The translations under genes and the position numbers were made by a program. Shown piece after piece: positions 50,366-57,697 of a DNA stretch of 64,000 bases (the stretch's first letter is position 1; each line of letters begins with the position of its first letter). The DNA comes from Pandoraea norimbergensis. Lineage in GTDB: Bacteria > Pseudomonadota > Gammaproteobacteria > Burkholderiales > Burkholderiaceae. The DNA is taken from the NCBI RefSeq assembly GCF_001465545.3, contig NZ_CP013480.3, positions 3,596,001 to 3,660,000 of the forward strand, in the 5' to 3' direction. Under the pieces are notes generated by a model. That model saw only the letters and a program-made list of their open reading frames with translations, ran no database searches and was not told where the DNA came from.

Positions 50366-51076
50366 TCAAAACAGGTTCGACCGGATGATGCCGAAGTCCA
50401 CCATCGGGGTCGCTGTCGTCCCGGTCGTCAAGGCGCTGTCGCGCAACTTGACCGCCAGGGACTCGTTTCCTTTGAGTAGCGGAGAATCCTCCAGGAACGG
50501 CTTGCCGATGACCGCCAGGACCAAGCCATTCCACTGCTTGGCAAAATCGGCTTGCTCGATAATTCGGTTGCCCAGCGCGGGGTCGGACACGAAGATGCGC
50601 CCGTCTCTAGCCGCCTTGATGAGCACGAAATGCTGGTACCCGTTGACATCGATGAGCGCAATGACCGGGATCTTCAGGTCATACAGCGCGTTGATGTCCA
50701 CCTTGAAGCCACGCCCCTCGAGTCCGAGCGTCTCGACGAATTTCTTCATGTCGAGCATCGAGAACCCGTTCTTGATGACGGTCTCCGGATTGGAGAAGAC
50801 CATCATCTTCTTGATCATTTCCGGCTCGGGGATGTCGATCCCGTAGCCGTATCGCAGCAGTGTCGCCAGTGCTGCGGAACCACAACTGAAGTCGTATTCC
50901 TGCTGGACCAGATTCACGTAGTGCATCGACTTGAACGAACGCATCGTCTTGACCGCCGGTACGCCAGTCGAAGACTCCAGGTTCACCGATGCATACTGCG
51001 CGTGCCCGGCCCCGCTTGCGCACGCCAGAGCGCAAACAGTAGCGATCCTCACTGCGGCACGACGCGCATCATTCAT
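50366..51076 (-). CDS. fapD: C39-family peptidase, FapD-like
   Basis: 236 residues. N-terminal signal peptide (VRIATVCALACASGAGHA), then a C39 papain-like domain with catalytic Cys65 (QEYDFSCGSAALATLLRYG), His149 (GYQHFVLIK) and Asp165 (FVSDPALGN). FapD in Pseudomonas is a periplasmic C39 protein required for Fap secretion. ATG 51076 has GAGGTG 4 nt ahead; an ATG four codons upstream is less well placed. It follows a strong hairpin after the subunit gene. Confidence 0.85.
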   Translation of the reverse strand: MNDARRAAVRIATVCALACASGAGHAQYASVNLESSTGVPAVKTMRSFKSMHYVNLVQQEYDFSCGSAALATLLRYGYGIDIPEPEMIKKMMVFSNPETVIKNGFSMLDMKKFVETLGLEGRGFKVDINALYDLKIPVIALIDVNGYQHFVLIKAARDGRIFVSDPALGNRIIEQADFAKQWNGLVLAVIGKPFLEDSPLLKGNESLAVKLRDSALTTGTTATPMVDFGIIRSNLF

Positions 51077-51090
51077 GACACACCTCATGA

Positions 51091-51122
51091 AAAAACCGGT
51101 CCGGGGAGACCCCGGACCGGTT
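51091..51122 (-). terminator. Perfect hairpin with U-tract between fapC and fapD
   Basis: A 13-bp perfect stem (AACCGGTCCGGGG with CCCCGGACCGGTT) and a 3-nt loop, followed on the minus strand by a T-run leading straight into the fapD ribosome site. It is 7 nt past the fapC stop. It should terminate most transcripts after the subunit gene and allow limited read-through. Confidence 0.8.
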
Positions 51123-51129
51123 GCACACC

Positions 51130-52509
51130 TTACTTGATTGCCGAGATGGCAAGGCTGTTGCTCTGGACGTTGCCGATGCCCGAAGCCACGTTCACGCCGA
51201 TGTTGCCGCTAGCCCAGGCGAGTGCACCTGCGCCCAGCGAAGCATTGGCGATGAAGTCGCCCGAGGCCTTCATGCCAGCCGTTTGGTCGGTTTGGGCCGT
51301 CGAATTGGCCGCGCCGCCCTTGTACCAGCCGGTCGCCCCTTGCGAGACTGCCGCAGCCAGACCGTTTTGCTGCACGTTGCCGACACCCGAAGCCACGTTC
51401 ACGCCGACGTTCCCGGTCGCACCGGCGAGGGCACCATCACCCACGCTCGAGTTGACATAGAACTGCGACAGGCTGGCCGAACCCTTCGACGACTGGTTCG
51501 CAAACACTTGTGCCGAGGCATACACCGGCTGAGCGTTGAGCGAAGCGATCGCGACGTTGTTCGCCTGCGCGTTGTCGGCACCTGCGGCCACGTTCACGCC
51601 GATGTTGCCGTTGGCGTTAGCCAGCGCACCACCACCCAGCGTCGCACCCATCGTTTGATAGACCGCGGTGTTGGTATGGAACGTGATAGCGCCCTTTTCC
51701 CACGTGGTTGCCATCGTGTAGGTGTTCGAGAAGCCCCACAGAGCACCGGCGGCGATCGAAGCCGAGTTCGTCGTCGCGCTGCCGTAGTCCACATTCGAGT
51801 GGAACGCGGCGTCGAAGCTCTTCTGGGTATTCAGGAAGCCACCTGCGAGGAAGCCACCGGCCGACTGCGATTGCTGACCGTAGGCGTATCCACCCCAGAT
51901 CGAACCTTGACCGGCACCGGCATTGCCGACGATGTAGCCACCGTACAGAGCGAGACCACCCGGCAGCGGGATAACGCCGCCACCGATGATGCCGCCAGCG
52001 GCTGCAATGTTGGAATACTGATACCCGCCACCGGCGATGAAGCCGCCCGAGCCGGAGTTGGACTGACCGGCAACATAACCGGCGCCTGCCTGGAAGGACT
52101 GATTCGTGTTGAGGTGGCCGCTCGCCGTTGCGTTGACCCACGAGTCCGTATTGCTATACGTCTTCGTCGTCACGCCGCCGATGAGGTAGGCACCACCGGT
52201 GTCAGACACCGTCGTGGTCTTCGCGTCGACGCCATACGTCACGTGACCCGTCGTGTAGTTGCCGAGCAGCGGCCCCTTCAGGTTCACGTGGTGGACGTCT
52301 ACGCTCTGGTTGCTTTGCACGACGGCGTTGCCGGTGTTATCCACCGTGACGCAGCCGCGAATGCCGACCAGACCGAAAATGCCGACCAGGTTGAGCACGT
52401 TGGTTTCATTGCCGATGAACGAGAAGCTATATTGCTGGTGATTGGGTGACGCCATAGCGGTACCCGTAGCTACCAGCAGTGCAGCCGCTGCAATTGCTTT
52501 CGTTTTCAT
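51130..52509 (-). CDS. fapC: FapC-like amyloid subunit with three imperfect repeats
   Basis: 459 residues. Signal peptide (KAIAAAALLVATGTAMA|SP). An N-terminal region (about 22-130) is followed by a long Gly/Tyr/Ala/Ser-rich segment (GGYIVGNAG, GSIWGGYAYGQQ). Three imperfect repeats occur at about 294-324, 359-389 and 428-457, each of the form GALA-xA-xGN-(I/V)-GVNVA-(A/S)-G-x2-N-x-Q-x-N. This matches the GNxGVNxAAGxxNQQxN-type repeats of FapB/FapC that form the amyloid core. Only one Cys is present (near residue 53) and no C-terminal CxxC. ATG 52509 has AAGGAGATGGTC ahead. Likely the major fibre subunit. Confidence 0.75.
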   Translation of the reverse strand: MKTKAIAAAALLVATGTAMASPNHQQYSFSFIGNETNVLNLVGIFGLVGIRGCVTVDNTGNAVVQSNQSVDVHHVNLKGPLLGNYTTGHVTYGVDAKTTTVSDTGGAYLIGGVTTKTYSNTDSWVNATASGHLNTNQSFQAGAGYVAGQSNSGSGGFIAGGGYQYSNIAAAGGIIGGGVIPLPGGLALYGGYIVGNAGAGQGSIWGGYAYGQQSQSAGGFLAGGFLNTQKSFDAAFHSNVDYGSATTNSASIAAGALWGFSNTYTMATTWEKGAITFHTNTAVYQTMGATLGGGALANANGNIGVNVAAGADNAQANNVAIASLNAQPVYASAQVFANQSSKGSASLSQFYVNSSVGDGALAGATGNVGVNVASGVGNVQQNGLAAAVSQGATGWYKGGAANSTAQTDQTAGMKASGDFIANASLGAGALAWASGNIGVNVASGIGNVQSNSLAISAIK

Positions 52510-52539
52510 GACCATCTCCTTGACGAGAGAGTTACCCAG

Positions 52540-53190
52540 TTAAAAAGCTGTGCCCGCCGGGGGACGGAGCACAAAAACATTTGCGGTTACATTGCCTATC
52601 CCAGCCGACTGGTTCACTTGCACCACCCCGCTCGCGCCCCGGAATGCGTCACCGGAAATCGACGCCGTACGGAACTGATCGTTGAGGTTGTCGTGCCCAG
52701 CCGGGCCACCCTTGGAGATCGCAGCGGATAGTGCCGTATCCGATACGCTCGCCACTCCAGCCGCATCGCCCATCACAATGACCGTAGCGTTGCGTTGAAG
52801 ATTGCCGGCACCGCTCGCCTGGTTCACCTGCACCAGTCCGGACGTGCCTGAAAATGCGTTGCCTTGAATTGCCGCGCTCGCGGCGCCTGTCGTGCTCGTG
52901 ACGACGGCTGCCTGATTGGTACTCGACGTGCCGACCGTGACGCTGCCACCGTTGGCAATCAGCGCGCTGTTGGCTTGGGCGTTGTTCAGCCCGGCCGCCT
53001 GATTCACGGTCAGCGCGCCGGTCGCGCCCACCGCGACGCCGCTCTCGACAGTTGCGCTCGTGCCGGCGAGCTGGCCGTTCACGATGTAGATGTCTTCCGC
53101 AGAAGCCGTCCCGGCAAAGCCGGCGGCGAGGGCCATGGCCACCACCAGCGGTGCGCCGTGCAGGCGTCGAATGTCGCGATACGCGCTCAT
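52540..53190 (-). CDS. fapB: FapB-like amyloid nucleator/minor subunit
   Basis: 216 residues. Signal peptide ending near FAGTASA|ED. Three repeats at about 55-80, 111-140 and 181-208 share (S/T)G-x-(V/L)-x-VNQ-(A/S)-(A/S)-G-x-x-N-x-x-x-N, the short VNQ variant of the Fap repeat. In Pseudomonas, FapB is proposed as the nucleator of FapC fibres. Its ATG overlaps the stop of the upstream gene (ATGA), and fapC follows after 30 nt. No Cys at all. Confidence 0.7.
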   Translation of the reverse strand: MSAYRDIRRLHGAPLVVAMALAAGFAGTASAEDIYIVNGQLAGTSATVESGVAVGATGALTVNQAAGLNNAQANSALIANGGSVTVGTSSTNQAAVVTSTTGAASAAIQGNAFSGTSGLVQVNQASGAGNLQRNATVIVMGDAAGVASVSDTALSAAISKGGPAGHDNLNDQFRTASISGDAFRGASGVVQVNQSAGIGNVTANVFVLRPPAGTAF

Positions 53191-53699
53191 TTGGCGACTC
53201 CCGCAGCACCCATGCTAGTGAGCGGCGCCAAGGCCGAGTTGATGACCGACGGCACCAGCGTGCCGATACTGCCGATACCGCCGCCACCGCCCGAGCCGCC
53301 GGCAAAACCGCCGCCGACGCCGTTCGAGGAATTCAACGCGTTGCCGCCACGGGCATTGCCCACCAGCACACCCATCACCGGATTGATGCCCGACTGTACG
53401 GCGCCGGTGATCAAGCCCACCGAAGCGCGCCCCGTCAACTCACCATCCGTGACTTGATTGACGGCGCCCATCGCGGTATTGAACGGGCCGGTCGGGAAAG
53501 CGGGGACCGAGATGCCAATCGGGTTCTCGACGCGCGGCAGTTGCCGTCCGACGTACTCCGGCCCGATGTTGCGCTCGATGACGATGTCTCCCGGCGGGGC
53601 CGGTTCGGCCCGGGCGGTGGCGGGAAGCAGCGCCGGGGCGACTGCCACGAGCATCGTGGCGATCGCGCTGGCAGCCTGCATCACTGAAGTGTTCATCAT
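53187..53699 (-). CDS. Secreted Gly-rich protein, second gene of fap-like operon
   Basis: 170 residues, no family recognised. Signal peptide (about 1-31, ending ATARA|EP). Residues 65-118 carry NTAMGAVNQVTDGELTGRAS and VQSGINPVMGVLVGNARGG, with VNQ and GN elements echoing the Fap repeat; a poly-Gly stretch (GGGFAGGSGGGGG) follows. It begins 5 nt after the preceding stop and overlaps fapB by 4 nt. By position it could stand in for FapA, the chaperone of Pseudomonas systems, or be another fibre component. ATG 53696 is an alternative start. Confidence 0.6.
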   Translation of the reverse strand: MMNTSVMQAASAIATMLVAVAPALLPATARAEPAPPGDIVIERNIGPEYVGRQLPRVENPIGISVPAFPTGPFNTAMGAVNQVTDGELTGRASVGLITGAVQSGINPVMGVLVGNARGGNALNSSNGVGGGFAGGSGGGGGIGSIGTLVPSVINSALAPLTSMGAAGVAK

Positions 53700-53704
53700 G
53701 TCGT

Positions 53705-54295
53705 TCACCGGGTGGTGTAGGTCACACGCATGACCTGGACGTTGTTCACACCGTTCGACAGTTGCTGCGGACGCGGCGTCGGCGTTACGGCGCCGGGCAG
53801 TTCGTCCCACAGCGTCACGCCATTCGCGAGTGTCATGCCGGGTGACTTGACCATCGTGCCGCCCTGCAAATTGCGGCCGCGCTGGTTGCCGAGTTGTTCG
53901 TCGTCGATGCGTGCGGCGGCAAGCGGTACCTTGCTCAGGCCAGCATCGTTGCTGCTGTTCGTATTGCTGTCGTCGCTGCTGGCAACGGCGGCCGATTCAT
54001 CGACCGGGGTTTGCACGGCGGTTTGTTCAGTGGCCGGGCCGGCCGACACCGCCACGTCAGCATCGCTGATCGGCGTTGTCGTCATCATGGCCGTCACAGG
54101 CGTCATGGAGGCCGACGGCGGCACCATGGAACCCGTGAGCATTGCAATCTGCATGAGCGGGGCGCGCAGTGCGGGGGCCGCATCCTGCGCCTGTGCCGGC
54201 GCAGCGCACAGACCGAGCGTCACGACGATGGCGGCGCCTATGGCGCCTGCGCCTTGTCGTACTCGGTATTGCATTTCGGTGGTGAGAATTCGCAT
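53705..54295 (-). CDS. Secreted LWDE-motif protein, first gene of fap-like operon
   Basis: 196 residues. Signal peptide (AIGAAIVVTLGLCAAPAQA|QD). A disordered Met/Thr/Ser/Asp-rich middle leads to DDEQLGNQRGRNLQGG at 131-146 and LWDEL at 162-166 with a Pro-rich tail. The LWDE block is shared with the protein at 47370-47771. The DEQLGNQRGR...GG stretch vaguely resembles double-glycine recognition sequences handled by C39 peptidases (speculative). AAGGAGG 8 nt before ATG 54295 fixes the start; a sigma-54 promoter lies 30 nt upstream. No family recognised. Confidence 0.65.
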   Translation of the reverse strand: MRILTTEMQYRVRQGAGAIGAAIVVTLGLCAAPAQAQDAAPALRAPLMQIAMLTGSMVPPSASMTPVTAMMTTTPISDADVAVSAGPATEQTAVQTPVDESAAVASSDDSNTNSSNDAGLSKVPLAAARIDDEQLGNQRGRNLQGGTMVKSPGMTLANGVTLWDELPGAVTPTPRPQQLSNGVNNVQVMRVTYTTR

Positions 54296-54324
54296 CGCTG
54301 TGCCCTCCTTGCCCGAGTCTATAA

Positions 54325-54340
54325 AGCGACTTCCGTGCCA
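54325..54340 (-). promoter_or_regulatory. Sigma-54 promoter of the fap-like operon
   Basis: On the minus strand TGGCACG-GAAG-TCGCT (54340-54325). The -24 element is a perfect TGGCACG and the -12 GC is at exact GG-N10-GC spacing; TCGCT differs from TTGCW at one base. Predicted start about 54314, leaving a 19-nt leader with AAGGAGG. The nearest upstream gene encodes a sigma-54 activator. Confidence 0.75.
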
Positions 54341-54980
54341 CAACGCTCAAGTGCTTGAAAACATGAAGACTTTTATTTTTCACCCCCGTGCCCGACGGGT
54401 GCCGCGTTCGAAAACGTTTCAGCATTGATACGTGATGCGGTTCCTGCCACTTTTGTCACGCTTGCCGCGTCGCCGGCAGACATTCCGAACCGCGAGGGAT
54501 GTCGGCGTGGTCAGCGACGTCTTTCGGAAATGCCCTATACACAAGGGTCTTGCGTGACAGATTTGCGGCAGAATCCACCGCTCCCCCGCAAACGACATCG
54601 CAACGTCACACCCGGTGCTTTGCAACGCGAGGCCCGCCGATGCCCCGGATGTTTCATCTTTGATGTGTTCGCGGGACAACCCGTAGTGCCCGGACCGCCG
54701 AAACTTCGTACCCCTCGACATGACGGCAAGGTGGCAGCGCCGTGACACCCCTTTCGCCACGACGCGCCGACACTGCACCGCACAATCTCTCGCGCTTCGA
54801 GACAACGCATTGCGTACGACGGCGCGCATCGCCGGAATCGCTCGAAAGCCCCGTCGTTATTGACGATGGCAAGGCTCGCGAACGACGAGTACGCGTCGAA
54901 AACCACAGTAAATTTGGGGGGGAGAGATCGTGCAAAAGACGGGCCGATCATCAGGAAGAATCGGGAATAATCAGGAGCCC
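54341..54980. other. Upstream control region of the fap-like operon
   Basis: No supportable gene in about 640 nt; frames here have no ribosome sites or recognisable products. Candidate activator sites include AAACGTTT (54412-54419) and an imperfect dyad CACCCCCGT...ACGGGTG (54381-54401), 40-80 nt upstream of the -24 element, the usual range for an enhancer-binding protein. Confidence 0.45.
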
Positions 54981-55016
54981 AAAAAGAAACGACCGCCCTG
55001 CTCAACGCAGGACGGC
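54981..55016 (-). terminator. Terminator of the VpsR-like regulator gene
   Basis: On the minus strand GGCCGTCCTGC-GTTGA-GCAGGGCGGTC (two G-U pairs), then GTTTCTTTTT. Confidence 0.75.
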
Positions 55017-55039
55017 CGCCCTCTCTTCGCCAGAAGATA

Positions 55040-56401
55040 TCAGGCCGGCACGCCCGATTCATCACCACGCAATCCATATCGGCACATCAGTCGATACAGC
55101 GTAATACGCGAAATTCCCAACTCTGCCGCCACGTCGGTCAGACGATGGCAGTGACGCAACAAGGCCTGCTCGATGGCAATTCGTTCGGCTTCCGTACGAA
55201 TTTCTTCGAGCGTGCGTACCAGCGTCGGCACCCACGGCAACAGGTCCAGATCCTTCGCCGAAATCATGCGGCTGTCAGCCATCACGATGGCGCGGCGAAC
55301 CCGGTTGATGAGCTCACGGACATTGCCGGGCCAGTGATACTCATACATGGCTTGCACCGCACACTGCGTGAAGCCACGAATCTTGCGATGGTTATCGCCT
55401 TTGAAACGTTGCAGCACGTGATGGGCCAGAATTTCGATGTCCTGACCACGCGCACGCAGCGGTGGTTCGTCGACACGCAACACGCACAGGCGGTGATACA
55501 GGTCGACGCGGAAGCGTCCTTCTTTCACGGCCTCTTCGAGATCGACGTGCGTTGCGGACATCACCCGCACGTTCACCGGAATGACATCGTGGCCGCCGAG
55601 GCGCTCGATGGCCCCCTGTTGCAGAAAGCGCAGCAGGCTCGCCTGACTCTCGATCGGCAAGTCGCCGATTTCATCGAGGAACAGCGTGCCGCCGTTAGCC
55701 GCCTCTACCCGGCCGATCTTGCGGGCGTTGGCGCCTGTGAAAGCACCACGCTCATAGCCGAACAGTTCGGATTGCATCAAGTGCGGGGGAATGGCGCCGC
55801 AATTGATCGCCACGAACGGCCCCTTGGCACGCAAAGAGCGCTCATGAATCGCCACCGCGCTCAGTTCCTTGCCGGTGCCCGACTCGCCCGAGATGAACAC
55901 CGGCGCGTCGGTATTGGCCACTTTGCGGATGGTGCGGAATAGCAGTTGCATCGCCTCACAGGTGCCGACCATTTCCTGATCGCCACCGACTTGCGGCGTG
56001 AAGATGACGGGCACCTCGCACAGCGAGGCCATGCCCCAGGCGTGACCGATCGAGTGCGCGAGCTGATCGTTCGTGCACGGCACGTTCACGTAGTCGAAGC
56101 AATAGTCGCGAATCAGCCGGCGCACCGACGTCGTCGTGAGCTGTTGTGGATTCGTGGCAGCAACCCAGCCGACGGTCGCCGGCTGCATGCAGGACTCGAA
56201 CGCGCCGAGCTCGCGATCGGTATAACCGCTCGCCAAGTCGATGAGTGCTGCGCTGGTAACCCCGGGATTGAGAATGCGACCGACGTCGCTGGCGCTCTTG
56301 GCCGGCACAACTTGCCAGCCTTGCTCGCCCAAAAACGACAACAAACCGTCGTTGTGCTTTCGGGAAGCGTAAATCAGGGTGCGCCCGGTATCGTTAGCCA
56401 T
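55040..56401 (-). CDS. Sigma-54-dependent activator, VpsR-like
   Basis: 453 residues. The N-terminal 130 residues form a divergent receiver-like domain of the VpsR type ([14 protein letters not shown]...[12 protein letters not shown]). The AAA+ domain has Walker A GESGTGKE (172-179), an intact GAFTGA loop (219-224, [14 protein letters not shown]), Walker [11 protein letters not shown] (238-247) and an arginine finger region; a Fis-type HTH ends the protein ([19 protein letters not shown]). GAFTGA contacts sigma-54 and is lost in VpsR itself, so this protein should activate sigma-54 promoters. VpsR and BerB relatives bind c-di-GMP. Its neighbour downstream is the fap-like operon with a sigma-54 promoter. 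GGGAGTTAAGGT precedes the ATG. Confidence 0.88.
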   Translation of the reverse strand: MANDTGRTLIYASRKHNDGLLSFLGEQGWQVVPAKSASDVGRILNPGVTSAALIDLASGYTDRELGAFESCMQPATVGWVAATNPQQLTTTSVRRLIRDYCFDYVNVPCTNDQLAHSIGHAWGMASLCEVPVIFTPQVGGDQEMVGTCEAMQLLFRTIRKVANTDAPVFISGESGTGKELSAVAIHERSLRAKGPFVAINCGAIPPHLMQSELFGYERGAFTGANARKIGRVEAANGGTLFLDEIGDLPIESQASLLRFLQQGAIERLGGHDVIPVNVRVMSATHVDLEEAVKEGRFRVDLYHRLCVLRVDEPPLRARGQDIEILAHHVLQRFKGDNHRKIRGFTQCAVQAMYEYHWPGNVRELINRVRRAIVMADSRMISAKDLDLLPWVPTLVRTLEEIRTEAERIAIEQALLRHCHRLTDVAAELGISRITLYRLMCRYGLRGDESGVPA

Positions 56402-56650
56402 ACCTTAACTCCCTGCCTAAGCAGTGCCTGTACGGGTGACCGGGTTTTTCGACCGGCTTGACGCAACAGGTATACGGCCCCACGCCGCTTGGGAGTTATG
56501 GTCTTCCCCGTGTTCTTTGGGTCCCCGAGTCGGCAGGTTCAGTCTAGAAGACGGGGGTATGCCCAGAAATAGCGAGAAACAGCTAATCCGATTGGATGAG
56601 AGGAGCAGTACCTACGCGCAAACACCCGTGGCGTCACGCGCTCGTCATGC

Positions 56651-57247
56651 TCAGAGCGTATGCCTGTCGAGGACGGCGCGGGCGATCGTGCCGGCGTCCA
56701 CGTACTCGAGTTCGCCGCCCACGGGCACGCCGCGAGCCAGCCGGCTCACGCGCAAACCACGGGCCTTGAGCATCTGCCCGAGGTAGTGGGCCGTGGCCTC
56801 GCCTTCGTTGGTGAAGTTAGTGGCCAGCACCACTTCCTTGACCACGCCGTCGGTGGCGCGGCGGATCAACTGTTCGAAATGAATCTCGCCCGGGCCCACG
56901 CCGTCGAGCGGCGAGAGATGGCCCATGAGCACGAAGTACAGACCCTTGAAGGTCATCGTCTGCTCGAGCATGTTCTGGTCGGCGGGGGTTTCCACCACAC
57001 ACAACAGGCTCGTGTCGCGCTCGGGATCGAGGCACGTCTCGCAGACTTCCACTTCGGTGAAGGTATTGCAGCGCGCGCAATGGCGAATCTGCTCCGACGC
57101 CTGCACCAGCGCCTCACCCAGGCGCACGGCGCCCTGACGGTCGCGTTGCAGCAGGTGATAGGCCATGCGTTGGGCGGACTTCGGCCCGACACCCGGCAAC
57201 GCGCGCAGGGCGTCGACGAGTTCCTGCAGGCTCGAAAGCTGGCGCAT
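56651..57247 (-). CDS. recR: Recombination protein RecR
   Basis: 198 residues: an N-terminal HhH ([17 protein letters not shown]), a zinc finger ([16 protein letters not shown]) and a Toprim domain ([17 protein letters not shown]). RecR loads RecA with RecF and RecO. Gene order dnaX-ybaB-recR is conserved; it starts 26 nt after the ybaB stop. Confidence 0.96.
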   Translation of the reverse strand: MRQLSSLQELVDALRALPGVGPKSAQRMAYHLLQRDRQGAVRLGEALVQASEQIRHCARCNTFTEVEVCETCLDPERDTSLLCVVETPADQNMLEQTMTFKGLYFVLMGHLSPLDGVGPGEIHFEQLIRRATDGVVKEVVLATNFTNEGEATAHYLGQMLKARGLRVSRLARGVPVGGELEYVDAGTIARAVLDRHTL

Positions 57248-57273
57248 GCGTCGTCTTTCCTTCGCTTAGAACG

Positions 57274-57600
57274 TTAGAACGGCAGCTTGAAGCCCGGCGG
57301 CAGCGGCAGACCGGAGGTCATGCCCCCCATCTTCTCTTGCGCGGTCGCTTCGGCTTTGCGCACGGCATCGTTGAATGCGGCAGCCACGAGGTCTTCGAGC
57401 ATGTCCTTGTCGTCCGCGAGCAGGCTCGGGTCGATGGTCACGCGACGCACGTCGTTCTTGCAGGTCATCACAACCTTCACCAGACCGGCGCCCGACTGAC
57501 CCTCGACTTCAATCAGGGCCAGCTGCTCCTGCATCTTCTTCATGTTTTCCTGCATTTGCTGAGCTTGTTTCATCAAGCCCGCGATATTTCCTTTCAGCAT
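57274..57600 (-). CDS. YbaB/EbfC family nucleoid-associated protein
   Basis: 108 residues, [22 protein letters not shown] start, Met/Gln-rich coiled N-terminus and [19 protein letters not shown] core typical of the dimeric DNA-binding YbaB/EbfC family. I chose ATG 57600; the open frame upstream has no family similarity and runs into the dnaX end. Lies between dnaX and recR. Confidence 0.95.
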   Translation of the reverse strand: MLKGNIAGLMKQAQQMQENMKKMQEQLALIEVEGQSGAGLVKVVMTCKNDVRRVTIDPSLLADDKDMLEDLVAAAFNDAVRKAEATAQEKMGGMTSGLPLPPGFKLPF

Positions 57601-57697
57601 CTTGACTCCTGAGTCATGCGCACCGGGGCGCGTAGGGGCAATAGAGAGATTATTGGATGTATAGCGAATCGCGTCGACCTTGCGAATGCGAACCCGC

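Noticed and set aside
54425..54745. A 106-codon plus-strand frame in the fap control region
   Set aside because: No ribosome site, no signal peptide and no family; composition resembles non-coding GC-rich DNA. A few overlapping frames on the other strand are no better.
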